Part shown: piece by piece, positions 44,879 to 52,811 of the stretch
How positions within the stretch are numbered: position 1 is the first letter of the stretch
Layout: every line of letters starts with the position of its first letter
Assembly: GCA_031553045.1 (NCBI GenBank)
Contig: JAVBLZ010000004.1
Span: 1-64,000 of the forward strand
Direction: 5' to 3'
From: CALXQW01 sp031553045
GTDB lineage: Bacteria; Verrucomicrobiota; Verrucomicrobiia; Opitutales; Intestinicryptomonadaceae
Length of the DNA: 64,000 bases
Program-made: the position numbers and the translations under genes
The notes under the pieces: generated by a model
Told to the model about the DNA's origin: nothing
Databases searched by the model: none
What the model saw: only the letters and a program-made list of their open reading frames with translations

Positions 44879-46300
44879 TCAACGCTCAGATTGTCGATTT
44901 AGAAAATCGTTAGCAATTTCAATCAATTTACTTATTTGAAATAAAATCTCATCCGCAACGCTCTCAGAAATATCATTCAATATGCGAGGGTTTATCCATG
45001 CTGTGGCAGGATATTTTGCGTTTGGATTGTCAATTTCAAATTTATCTTTAAAGAGGTCTGCAAGCATTTTGTGCAATTCCGTCGGCAAATTTGAATTAAG
45101 AGATCTAAATCCTAAGAATAAATCGGAAAAGTTGCATGCATCAAAAGCTACAACAAGTTTCAAATTAAGCTTTTCCAACCCTGCGTTAGAAATATAAATA
45201 GAGTCTTCATTTTCAAGAGAACCTAATCCACTTATTTCATTACAAATTGAATAGTCGGGGAAACGATGTTCCAACTTTTTTGAAAGTTGATTCATAAATT
45301 CAAGCTTTGATTCAAAATTACCGTGCAGTATATGAAGAAATTCCTTATAATTTTCTAATATTTTTAAGGCAGTTGGAAGACTTGCAAATCCATCATTATC
45401 GCAGAGCCAAATTTCTTTTTTAACGACGGCGACTGTCATATATACGCCAGAACCAAAACGAGACGGTTTTTCAACAGCATAATTTAACTTTTCAGCTTCA
45501 GCAATAATAATATCATGCCATGCATTTCTCACATTGCTTCGATTTTCGTATATTTCCGCTATTTTAAAACATAATTCATCTTGTTCTATTTGCAAATATG
45601 GCATTGATTCATTGTATTGGACGATCGCGTTCATGAATCCTCCAGAGCTATTATTTACATATTCCCAGCGTTCAATGCTATCGTTGTTTTCAAGAAAACG
45701 ATAAAATCCTATCCAGTCGGCTTCTTCCCAAAATTGGATTTTTTTGCCTTCAAATTCGCTTTCGCTTTTTTCTACTTTCATCAGATTTTCATAAAAATCT
45801 TTGACGATTTCACTCGATGTATCTTTTGCCTTTAATGTATCTAAAAACATCTGCCTTGTGAAAACAGCGTATCCTTTTCTTTTTATAATCTCCAAAGATG
45901 CTTTCGTTTCTGAGCCTGTTTTCAAATATACGCAAACAACTTGTCGTTTATTATGACCACTATAATGATCATTTCCCCATCTTCTGTATGTTTCCAGCTG
46001 TTCTCCGTGATGTGAAGTAAAGGTTTTATCTTCTATTATTAAAAATATATCATCATTGATTTCCGCACATATATCGATATTGTGATATTGTCTGCGTACA
46101 AAAACTGATGATATTTCCTTCTTATAATCTGGAAGCTGCAGTTGAATTAAATTTTTTAGGAAAACAGAACCCAATTCATGCTTTTTTTCGTCGAATTTTT
46201 TATTGAGTGGATCTGCCCATTGCAACAGCCAAGCAATGAAAGCATCTTGACTAAGTTCACTTGTTGCCCAGTAAAATAAATTTGGTTTTACATTATTCAT
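44879..46300 (-). CDS. PD-(D/E)XK nuclease family protein
   Basis: A 473-residue protein of the PD-(D/E)XK superfamily (PDDEXK_4-like). The N-terminus FYWATSELSQDAFIAWLLQWAD is the usual start of the family. The active site reads as D76 (NIDICAEI), E90 and K92 (IIEDKTFTS) and Q101. After about residue 200 the protein continues into an unassigned C-terminal domain with several helices. Members are often found in defence islands and mobile regions; the target DNA and partners are unknown. It is a single gene, 237 bases from an integrase frame, with its own upstream spacer. Confidence 0.8.
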   Translation of the reverse strand: MNNVKPNLFYWATSELSQDAFIAWLLQWADPLNKKFDEKKHELGSVFLKNLIQLQLPDYKKEISSVFVRRQYHNIDICAEINDDIFLIIEDKTFTSHHGEQLETYRRWGNDHYSGHNKRQVVCVYLKTGSETKASLEIIKRKGYAVFTRQMFLDTLKAKDTSSEIVKDFYENLMKVEKSESEFEGKKIQFWEEADWIGFYRFLENNDSIERWEYVNNSSGGFMNAIVQYNESMPYLQIEQDELCFKIAEIYENRSNVRNAWHDIIIAEAEKLNYAVEKPSRFGSGVYMTVAVVKKEIWLCDNDGFASLPTALKILENYKEFLHILHGNFESKLEFMNQLSKKLEHRFPDYSICNEISGLGSLENEDSIYISNAGLEKLNLKLVVAFDACNFSDLFLGFRSLNSNLPTELHKMLADLFKDKFEIDNPNAKYPATAWINPRILNDISESVADEILFQISKLIEIANDFLNRQSER

Positions 46301-46468
46301 GAATTATATCAGTATTAAAAAGTGTGTTTTTGTTGCTGTTTCGTTGCGGTTTTTGTGGGATTGCGGAGATTTTTGCAAGGACTTGCGAAAAATCTTGATA
46401 ATTCCGGCGCCGTTAAAGATGACGAATAAAAACCCTAAAACCATTTGTCTAATAGGTTTTAACGCCTG

Positions 46469-46509
46469 CGCCCCCGCGAGGAATCGAACCTCGATTTGGC
46501 GTTTAGGAA
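46469..46509 (-). repeat. tRNA-Arg 3' fragment (attachment-site remnant)
   Basis: On the minus strand these 41 bases match the tRNA-Arg gene at 52148-52188 from the anticodon loop (TTCCTAA) to the discriminator base, with 38 of 41 identical. The 5' half of a tRNA is absent. It lies 85 bases before the integrase start at 46595. It is inverted relative to the intact tRNA. Confidence 0.85.
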
Positions 46510-46594
46510 CGAATAGGAATATCGCACAAACAAAGGAGTGCTGTCAAGCTCTCAGGAAATTGCAAGGAAGCTTTTTGACACGGGAGCTATTGAT

Positions 46595-47863
46595 ATGAAA
46601 ATAAAACCCGTATCAAAACCAAGCCCGTATAATCCCAAAAAAGGTCTCGCAAGATGGATAGTCTATTATTTCGACCCCGAAAAACATAAACGCTGGGCGA
46701 AATACTTTGTCACAAAAGAAGAAGCCGACACTTTTTACGAAGAAACACGCATACTCGAAATGCGCCTTGGCATTGAAGCGAACCGCATAAGCTTTGAAGA
46801 CAAGCGCGATTTGATTGAAACAAAACGCCTGCTTGCTCCTCTAAAAATTTCAACTTTAAGCGCAGTGCAAACTTTTATAAGGCTCTCGCAAGATTTGCAA
46901 AATTATGGCTACACTCTTGAAAATGCCATCGATGAATTTAAGAAATTAAGCAAAGTCAAAGAACGTTCAATCACCCTTCAAAAGGCGGTTGCGCGCTACG
47001 AGCATTCTCTTTACGCAAAAGACATTACAAGCAATTATCGCAATAAGACTATAAAAAATATCGAGCGTTTTACATCCGCAATGGGCGACGAAAAAGTTGT
47101 GTCGCTTATCACTTCAAAAGAAATCGAAAACTGGATTTTGAGTCTTAAAAAACGTGAATACTCAGACAGCCCTAGCATAACAGTCTGCGGCAAGCCTATG
47201 AGAATTTTTACAGATTCCGACGAGTCTATTTGCACACGCACACGCAATGAATTTAGAGTCTGCCTCTACACTTTTTTTAAATTCTGCAAAAGCCAAGAAT
47301 GGCTAGACTTTAACCCACTTGAGCGCATCAACGCTTGGCGCGAACGCAGCAAAACTCCGCAGATTTTTACGCCAGAAGAAGTCCGTAAATTACTAGACGC
47401 CACTCCACCGCAAAGCGGACTACGCGCCTACATCGCAATTGCGGCATTCGCAGGAATCAGAAGCGCAGAACTTCAAAGACTTACTTGGGACAAAGTGAAA
47501 CTCGACGACAGGGAAATTGTCCTCGATTCCGAAATCACAAAAACAGCATCTCGCAGAGTTGTAAAAGTCACAGAAAATCTCGCCAAATGGTTAGAGCCTT
47601 TCCGCCCGAACTTGGAAAGCAAAACGCTTGTAGTCGGCGACAAATTCAAAGGCATACTCGACCACTTTCAGCGTAAATTTAGAAGCCTCTGGATTGCAAA
47701 CGGCCTCCGCCATTCCGCCGCAACCTACTACTTGGCACTGACAAAAAACTCATACCTCACGGCAGAACAAATGGGCCACGCCGTCGATGTCCTCAAAAAA
47801 CACTACAACGGCCTCGCCCGCGAAAAAGACGCCATTCGCTATTTTGAAATCCTCCCCGAATGA
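46595..47863 (+). CDS. int: Tyrosine recombinase (integrase) of the tRNA-Arg region
   Basis: A 422-residue integrase, start taken at the ATG at 46595 (MKIKPVSKPSPYNPKKGLAR), preceded by GGGAG. An earlier in-frame start at 46538 would add 19 residues without arm-domain character. The N-terminal domain (about 1-70) is an arm-binding type, the core-binding domain follows, and the catalytic domain has FAGIRSAELQRL, the box II NGLRHSAATYYLA, MGHAVDVLKKHYNG with the tyrosine, and KDAIRYFEIL. As in the other two recombinases here, the box II first residue is Asn instead of His. It lies beside a tRNA-Arg 3' fragment and reads away from it. Confidence 0.9.
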   Translation: MKIKPVSKPSPYNPKKGLARWIVYYFDPEKHKRWAKYFVTKEEADTFYEETRILEMRLGIEANRISFEDKRDLIETKRLLAPLKISTLSAVQTFIRLSQDLQNYGYTLENAIDEFKKLSKVKERSITLQKAVARYEHSLYAKDITSNYRNKTIKNIERFTSAMGDEKVVSLITSKEIENWILSLKKREYSDSPSITVCGKPMRIFTDSDESICTRTRNEFRVCLYTFFKFCKSQEWLDFNPLERINAWRERSKTPQIFTPEEVRKLLDATPPQSGLRAYIAIAAFAGIRSAELQRLTWDKVKLDDREIVLDSEITKTASRRVVKVTENLAKWLEPFRPNLESKTLVVGDKFKGILDHFQRKFRSLWIANGLRHSAATYYLALTKNSYLTAEQMGHAVDVLKKHYNGLAREKDAIRYFEILPE

Positions 47864-47870
47864 CGAACAT

Positions 47871-48049
47871 TCATAATTGCGAATATTTTTTGTATTCCTC
47901 TGTGCTTTTTACTTCCATCGGAATAAGCGAATGATCTTTCAGAAGATCAAGCGTCGTCCAAAAATCTCTTTTTGTCTTCATGAAACTGGGTTGTTCTATG
48001 ATTTTTGCTATTGGATGGTTCTTAATTTCAGGCAAGAAAATTTCAGGAG
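47871..48049 (-). pseudogene. Gene remnant (C-terminal fragment)
   Basis: On the minus strand, codons run uninterrupted from about 48049 to a TGA at 47871, giving APEIFLPEIKNHPIAK and then FMKTKRDFWTTLDLLKDH, ending KYSQL. A stop lies directly before it, so only an ATG at 47981 could start a 36-residue protein. The coding-like composition suggests the tail of a broken gene. The parent family is not recognised. Confidence 0.35.
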
Positions 48050-48053
48050 CATT

Positions 48054-48437
48054 TTAATAGGAATAGCAAAATAATAAATCCATGTACCTAGTTCGCTTTT
48101 TTGTAAGGATTTCATAACCTAACATTGCGACAACCAATTCAATTAAATTGTGGTCTGGGACAAACTCTATTTCAGATAATGGATCTCGATCTGCATGTTT
48201 CAAAAAATTATACTTTTCATTACATTTATTGAAAAATTCCTTAAGATGTTCTGGTTTTATATATACTTTCAGCCCCTGTTCGAATCCTAACACATTTTGA
48301 TTTTCTTCCAGCGAGCGGATGATAGAGCGACACGATTTAACTATTAAATGAACAGCCAAATCGTCCTTTTCGGTAAAGAACAAATATATTGCTGTGTTTA
48401 GCATAGATTCCACCGCTTCTATCTTAGAATACTTCAT
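48054..48437 (-). CDS. Small helical protein with KHADRDP motif
   Basis: A 127-residue protein starting at the ATG at 48437 (MKYSKIEAVESMLNTAIYLF), with GGAGG seven bases upstream; that sequence lies inside the last codons of the fic gene. It is nearly all helical, with CRSIIRSLEE in the middle and NFLKHADRDP as the conserved block. This motif marks a widespread family without an assigned function that has a HEPN-like helical look. Translation is tied to fic, which ends two bases before this start. An antitoxin or regulator of Fic is possible but unproved. Confidence 0.65.
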   Translation of the reverse strand: MKYSKIEAVESMLNTAIYLFFTEKDDLAVHLIVKSCRSIIRSLEENQNVLGFEQGLKVYIKPEHLKEFFNKCNEKYNFLKHADRDPLSEIEFVPDHNLIELVVAMLGYEILTKKRTRYMDLLFCYSY

Positions 48438-48438
48438 A

Positions 48439-49581
48439 TTAACCTCCAAGCAAATCAGTGTATTCTGAATAAGAATAAATCTGTTTCCACTTTCTTTCGC
48501 TGATATTTTTAAGAATACCAAGCTCAATCAAGCGTTCGACTGAGCTTATGGCAGTTGGCTTTGTGAGCTTTATTGCTTTCGTAATTTCAGCAATACTCAG
48601 CAAGGGTTTGCGCTTGAATTCATTTAAAACCAAGGCTACTGACACACGTGAACGCCCCATCTTTGAAATAGTTGCGTCATCTTTTTCAAAGATTTTTTTG
48701 ATTTTTATCAGTGTATTTTTTGCATCAGTCGCGGTTTCAACAACACCTTCCAAGAAGAAGTTTACCCAGCTTTCCCAATCTCCAATTTGCCTTACTTCGC
48801 TTAGCTTTTCATAGTACAAATTTCTATGCTGTTTTAAAAATAAAGACAGATATAAAAATGGCGATTTTAAAAATCCTCGCTCGCACAAATATAGCGTAAT
48901 TAACAAACGTCCCACGCGTCCATTACCATCTAAGAAAGGATGTATTGTTTCAAATTGATGATGAATAAGAGCGGCCTTTATGAGCAATGGGATTTGGTCT
49001 TGAGCATGTATGAACTTTTCAAGATTGCTCATAAGGTCCAAAACATTTTCGGGCGGCGGCGGAACAAAACGAGCATTGCCTGGACGCGTTCCGCCTATCC
49101 AATTTTGACTGGTGCGAAACTCGCCTGGATTTTTATTTTTTCCGCGCGTGTTGCTCAAAAGCTCTTTATGAATTTCACGAATTAGGCGAAGCGACAGCGG
49201 GAAATCATCAGCAATTCTTTTCAGCCCATGATTAAGCGCAGAAACATAGCTTGAAACTTCTGCAACGTCATCGACTGGCGTTCCGATTGCATTGCCAGAT
49301 TCATAGATCAAAAGGTCGTCCAAAGTGCTCTGCGTGCCCTCAATTTGCGAAGACAATACAGCCTCTTTGCGAACATACATATAATTGATGATGTCAGGAT
49401 GCGGAACGCTTTCGATAGTTGCGTTTAACTCGCCTATGGCAAGATTTGCCTTTTCGAGCCAAGACGCAACTTCCATTCCAATCGCAGGCTTTGGTGGCAA
49501 TGGATACGGAAGATAAGACTCATAGCCTTCTCCTGCTACGATTGGTGATTTTATCAGTGTACCTTGCCTTTCTCGCTTCAT
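48439..49581 (-). CDS. fic: Fic family AMP-transferase-like protein, auto-inhibited class
   Basis: A 380-residue protein. The Fic core motif is HPFLDGNGRVGR (214-225), complete and catalytically plausible. An N-terminal helix holds the inhibitory motif S77-x-x-x-E81-G82 (SSQIEG), the class in which the inhibitory helix sits upstream of the core in the same chain. A winged-helix domain follows (about residues 310-375: LSIAEITKAIKLTKPTAISSVERL). The fold would transfer AMP or another nucleotide monophosphate to a target protein. The start is the ATG at 49581; a TTG at 49605 is another possible start. Upstream is the palindrome array. The coupled gene downstream is the 127-residue KHADRDP protein. 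Confidence 0.88.
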   Translation of the reverse strand: MKRERQGTLIKSPIVAGEGYESYLPYPLPPKPAIGMEVASWLEKANLAIGELNATIESVPHPDIINYMYVRKEAVLSSQIEGTQSTLDDLLIYESGNAIGTPVDDVAEVSSYVSALNHGLKRIADDFPLSLRLIREIHKELLSNTRGKNKNPGEFRTSQNWIGGTRPGNARFVPPPPENVLDLMSNLEKFIHAQDQIPLLIKAALIHHQFETIHPFLDGNGRVGRLLITLYLCERGFLKSPFLYLSLFLKQHRNLYYEKLSEVRQIGDWESWVNFFLEGVVETATDAKNTLIKIKKIFEKDDATISKMGRSRVSVALVLNEFKRKPLLSIAEITKAIKLTKPTAISSVERLIELGILKNISERKWKQIYSYSEYTDLLGG

Positions 49582-49783
49582 ATTCTCGATTTTATTTACC
49601 TTCAACTTTTACAATTTCTCAAAGAAAGTCAAACTTAATCTATTATCTTTTACTTCCCCGAAAAGAAAGTAAAAGTTGCAGAGCTTGCGTTTTACTCTAT
49701 TGGGCATTTTCTGAGTATGAATTTGCCCTAAATTGCATATTTTTGCCTTTTTGCATTTTGGATATGTCGATTTTAGGCTAAAA

Positions 49784-50278
49784 AATAAACATATTTCAGC
49801 GATATGTTTATTCAGCGTACATATGGCAAAAGCCCATTTTATGCCACTTTGCACGTTTTTCGACCCTCAATCTTGCAAAATCCACACGTTTTTCGAGGCT
49901 CCAAGTGGCAAACTTTGCACCTTTTTCGGTCTTAAATGCCGAAAATTGTCGGTTTCTTTTGCAAATCGGTCATATGTGTCCGTTTTTGAGAAATCCGCAA
50001 ATCTATCACATATGACAGTTTTCAAAAAGCGTCACATGTGACGGATTTCAATTGTAAACTATGGTTTACAACTTGGGTTCCTTTGGCTCGTAAATCATAA
50101 CCACGGTTACGGTTTTCAAATTTAAACCATGGTTTAGATTTGGGCGGACTGGCTATGAAATTTTTAAGCGCTGCCAATTGTAACTCATGTGTTACAAGTT
50201 CAAAAGCAAATTATGTTTCGTATTTGCCAAATTACACATATGTGCGGAATTTCAAAAACCGCACATGATCGGTTTTTG
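49784..50278. repeat. Array of about ten palindromes
   Basis: Arms read directly: AATAAACATAT/ATATGTTTATT (49784-49812), GTCATATGTG (49969-49978) with its inverse CACATATGAC (50007-50016), CGTCACATGTGACG (50030-50043), TTGTAAAC/GTTTACAA (50052-50071), TAACC/GGTTA (50098-50109), TAAACCATGGTTTA (50123-50136), TTGTAAC/GTTACAA (50178-50197), CACATATGTG (50235-50244), CAAAAACCG/CGGTTTTTG (50253-50278). Two motif families recur, CACATATGTG-like and GTAAAC-GTTTAC-like. It lies between fic (divergent) and the excisionase-like and DUF3987 genes, with no gene in it. Probably an origin or a dense operator region. Confidence 0.7.
49846..49930 (+). repeat. Three direct repeats phased at exactly 33 bases
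   Basis: The unit CAC(G/C)TTTTTCG(A/G) occurs at 49852, 49885 and 49918, spaced 33 and 33 bases (about three helical turns). The first and third copies share the extended ACTTTGCAC form. Iteron-like. Confidence 0.6.
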
Positions 50279-50294
50279 ACACGCCAGCTTATGC

Positions 50295-50549
50295 ATGGAT
50301 ACCAATTCTAATGCAAAACATCATTTATTAACGCAGTCTGACGCAAGCGACAGGCTTTTAACACGCGACGAAGTTGCCGCATATCTGAACATAGGCACGA
50401 CATTCATCGAAAAGTTGCGTCGCCAAGGCAAACTGCCCAGCTTCCAACTTTCGGCAAAGTGCATACGCTACCGCAAGAGCGACTGCGATGTCCTTCTTGA
50501 AAATTGCCTAATCGCCCGCCCTACAAAACGCACATCAAAAGAAAGCTAA
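50295..50549 (+). CDS. Excisionase-like helix-turn-helix protein
   Basis: An 84-residue DNA-binding protein of the excisionase/MerR-like HTH group. The core LLTRDEVAAYLNIGTTFIEKLRRQGKLPSFQL is the helix-turn-helix followed by the wing, and YRKSDCDVLLEN closes the domain. The Thr/Lys-rich tail ends TKRTSKES. It lies directly downstream of the palindrome array and three bases before the DUF3987 gene. It likely directs integrase bias, regulates the array, or starts replication of the element. Confidence 0.75.
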   Translation: MDTNSNAKHHLLTQSDASDRLLTRDEVAAYLNIGTTFIEKLRRQGKLPSFQLSAKCIRYRKSDCDVLLENCLIARPTKRTSKES

Positions 50550-50552
50550 GTC

Positions 50553-51998
50553 ATGGCTACAAAAAAATCAGATACATTTGTAGCGACAATGGAATCGCTT
50601 TCAGAAGTCTACAATGAGTACTACGAAAAAGAATGTCCGCTTGACGCATTTCCTGAAAAAATTCGCGCCGTTGCACAGACCTATTCTACTGCACGAAATC
50701 TGCCAATGGAATATTTGTGCTTCTGCGCTTGCGGCATTTTAAGCGGCGCAATGGGGCGTGTTTTCAAAGCTCGCAACGCAATGAGTGGCGAATACACGCA
50801 AAGCGCAAATCTTTACATGCTTGGCGTAGGTCACAGCTCCACAGGCAAGAGCGCGAGCCTGCGCGCCCTGTATGCGCCTCTTGAAAAGACGCTAATTAAA
50901 GCGCGCCAAAAATATCAGAAAGACCTTGAAAAATGGCGCAAAGAAAAGCCTGAAACAAAAGAATTATTCTCAGAACCTGAATCTTTTGGCTGGGACGACG
51001 AATGTTCCGACAAGCCCAAGATGCCTAAAGACCCAGATTTTATCGTGAAAAATTCCACATCGGAAGCTTTAGTTCAAGCTATGCAACAAAGCGGCGGCGA
51101 AATTTTTTCTGTCTGCGAAGAAGCGCGCGACAATCTTGGCATAGTCGCAGGCAACTACAAAAAACAAGGCGACGACACCGAAGTTTTCAACAGCGGTTGG
51201 TGCCTTGAACCTATCAAACATAATCGAGTTATACGTGGCGTTTCCGAAGTTCTGAACCCCTGCATATCCGCGCTTTGGATGGTGCAAAACGACGCCATCG
51301 CAAACATCATGGCAAAAAATAAAGATAGCTTTATTGGTAGCGGGTTTTCAGGCAGATTCATTTATTTCAACGGCCCAAGCAAACTTTTAAAAGGCAGCAA
51401 AGAAATTATTGCGCTGGACATAAACGCCATTGCAGAGTGGGAAAAACTGCTGCTTGACACTTACGCAAAACGCACACGCGGCGGCACAATTTGGTTTAAC
51501 GCAGACAAAGCCGCTTTCGAATATTTTTGGGATTTCCATTCTGTGAACGTCGATTTGATAAACGGCAAATTGCACTCGCAAGCAGCACTGCTTGGCAAGG
51601 CGCGCGAAAACGCAATTAGGCTTTCTATAATATTCGCAGAAGCGGAGGGGCTTGAGCGCATAACGGAAGATATCGCCAAACGCGCCTGCAAAGTTATCAC
51701 ATACTCAATATGCAATTCCGTAATGCTTTTTTCTGGTGGTATGCTTCCTGTTATCGAAAAAGACAGGGTTAAAATGGATAGCCTTTTGCGCGCCCAAAAT
51801 GGAATTTTTAAACGCATAAGCTACTTCGACCAGTACGCAAATTTGAACGCCGACAGAATCGAATTTCTTGTAGAAACTTTTTCCGACACCTACGAAATTT
51901 TGAAGAAAGGCAAAGGCAGATACGTAGCCTTGAAAAGCGCAATAGCAGAAGCAAAGGAGCAATTAGAGATTGAAGATGATAGCGACGACATTTTCTAA
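50553..51998 (+). CDS. DUF3987 P-loop protein (mobile-element replication type)
   Basis: A 481-residue protein of the DUF3987 family, P-loop NTPases of phages and integrative elements often found beside excisionase-like HTH genes and primases. Walker A is GVGHSSTGKSAS, near residue 93. Other motifs are DEARDNLG-type (SVCEEARDNLGIVAG) and RFIYFNGPSKLL, followed by a helical C-terminal part. A role in element replication, as helicase or loader, is the usual interpretation. It starts three bases after the HTH gene and is the last gene before the intact tRNA-Arg. Confidence 0.8.
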   Translation: MATKKSDTFVATMESLSEVYNEYYEKECPLDAFPEKIRAVAQTYSTARNLPMEYLCFCACGILSGAMGRVFKARNAMSGEYTQSANLYMLGVGHSSTGKSASLRALYAPLEKTLIKARQKYQKDLEKWRKEKPETKELFSEPESFGWDDECSDKPKMPKDPDFIVKNSTSEALVQAMQQSGGEIFSVCEEARDNLGIVAGNYKKQGDDTEVFNSGWCLEPIKHNRVIRGVSEVLNPCISALWMVQNDAIANIMAKNKDSFIGSGFSGRFIYFNGPSKLLKGSKEIIALDINAIAEWEKLLLDTYAKRTRGGTIWFNADKAAFEYFWDFHSVNVDLINGKLHSQAALLGKARENAIRLSIIFAEAEGLERITEDIAKRACKVITYSICNSVMLFSGGMLPVIEKDRVKMDSLLRAQNGIFKRISYFDQYANLNADRIEFLVETFSDTYEILKKGKGRYVALKSAIAEAKEQLEIEDDSDDIF

Positions 51999-52116
51999 AC
52001 GCCATATTCCCTACGCCCGCAAAAACGCTACAAATCAGCAATATTAAGGCTTTCAGCCCCTAAAAGATATTGACTTTGAGCCGCATTTTCTCCTTACTTA
52101 TAGCTTTAATTTTCCC

Positions 52117-52188
52117 GTCCCCATAGTTCAACGGATAGAACGAGTGTTTCCTAACCACCAAATCGAGGTTCGATTCCTCGTGGGGGCG
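52117..52188 (+). tRNA. tRNA-Arg (anticodon CCU)
   Basis: A 72-nt tRNA without an encoded CCA. The acceptor stem GTCCCCA pairs with TGGGGGC, with T8 and A9 canonical; the D arm GTTC/GAAC, T arm CGAGG/CCTCG and T loop TTCGATT are regular. The anticodon loop is TTCCTAA. The anticodon stem AGTGT/CCACC pairs at only three of five positions, which is unusual. The 3' half resembles that of a mobile-element attachment site and recurs at 46469 and 52376. Confidence 0.85.
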
Positions 52189-52193
52189 CGGAA
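52173..52193 (+). repeat. 21-base direct repeat, tRNA-Arg copy
   Basis: The last bases of tRNA-Arg plus five downstream bases are identical, over 21 positions, to 52376-52396. An attachment-core duplication 203 bases apart. Confidence 0.85.
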
Positions 52194-52199
52194 GAAAAT

Positions 52200-52224
52200 G
52201 CGAAGCGCGGACTTCGCTTTTTTT
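52200..52224 (+). terminator. Terminator after tRNA-Arg
   Basis: GCGAAG (52200-52205) pairs with CTTCGC (52212-52217), then seven T. It contains a GCGAAGC heptamer. Confidence 0.75.
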
Positions 52225-52375
52225 GTGCCCACGTGAGAAGCGAACCTATGGTTCGACAGCGAGGGTGTGCGAAGCACAGCCCGAAGATGAGAGCGTTGCG
52301 AAGCAACGACCTCGAGCGCGAGCGAGCGGGCGAGACGCCGCGCATTTTTGCTCGTCAAAAAGCAAGGCGCGAGTC
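52225..52375. repeat. GC-rich hairpin cassette between two tRNA 3' repeats
   Basis: Consecutive small hairpins: CGAACC-TAT-GGTTCG (52241-52255), TGTGC-GAA-GCACA (52266-52278), CGTTGC-GAA-GCAACG (52294-52308), then GC-rich CTCGAGCGCGAGCGAGCGGG. The heptamer GCGAAGC occurs at 52200, 52269 and 52298. No coding frame of note. Far more GC-rich than its surroundings. Confidence 0.65.
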
Positions 52376-52396
52376 ATTCCTCGTGGGGGCGCGGAA
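52376..52396 (+). repeat. 21-base direct repeat, downstream copy
   Basis: Identical to 52173-52193, the tRNA-Arg 3' end. It is also followed by a hairpin and a T run. Confidence 0.85.
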
Positions 52397-52402
52397 TACA
52401 TA

Positions 52403-52428
52403 GCCTGCAAATTTATGCGGGCTTTTTT
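52403..52428 (+). terminator. Terminator downstream of the second repeat
   Basis: GCCTGC (52403-52408) pairs with GCGGGC (52417-52422) with one G-T pair, then six T. Probably the original terminator of the tRNA gene, before the cassette was gained. Confidence 0.7.
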
Positions 52429-52811
52429 GTGTCCACAAATAGGCAAATAGACAAAAAGGTAAATAGCTATTTAGAAAGCCAGTGTCTAAAAGTACCAGAA
52501 GGATATGCGTACTAAAACACTATACGCATAAATACATATACCAGCTTAATTGTGTTTCCATAATGGCTTGCTTCTTATTACGCCCATCTTGTTTTACGCT
52601 ATCTACATTACCTAAATACCTTTTTACCTATTTGTCTTTTTTCCGCCATAGGGAGGCAGTGAGGGCGCCGAACCCCTCTGGGGGGCGAAGCCGGCGGAGT
52701 CACGGCATCCCACGGCGGTACTTTCATCGCCACTCATATTTACATACCCAAACTAAAAACCGACAGCTCTCGGTATTTTAAAAGTCGCAAATTAGAGCCA
52801 GACTCAACTCC

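Noticed and set aside
49846..49930. The regularly spaced repeats as a CRISPR array.
   Set aside because: The units are about 12 bases with only three copies, spacers are not unique inserts of typical length, and there is no cas gene nearby.
50276..50281. TTGACA next to the excisionase-like gene as a -35 box.
   Set aside because: It is part of the last palindrome, and no -10 box stands at a suitable distance before the start codon.
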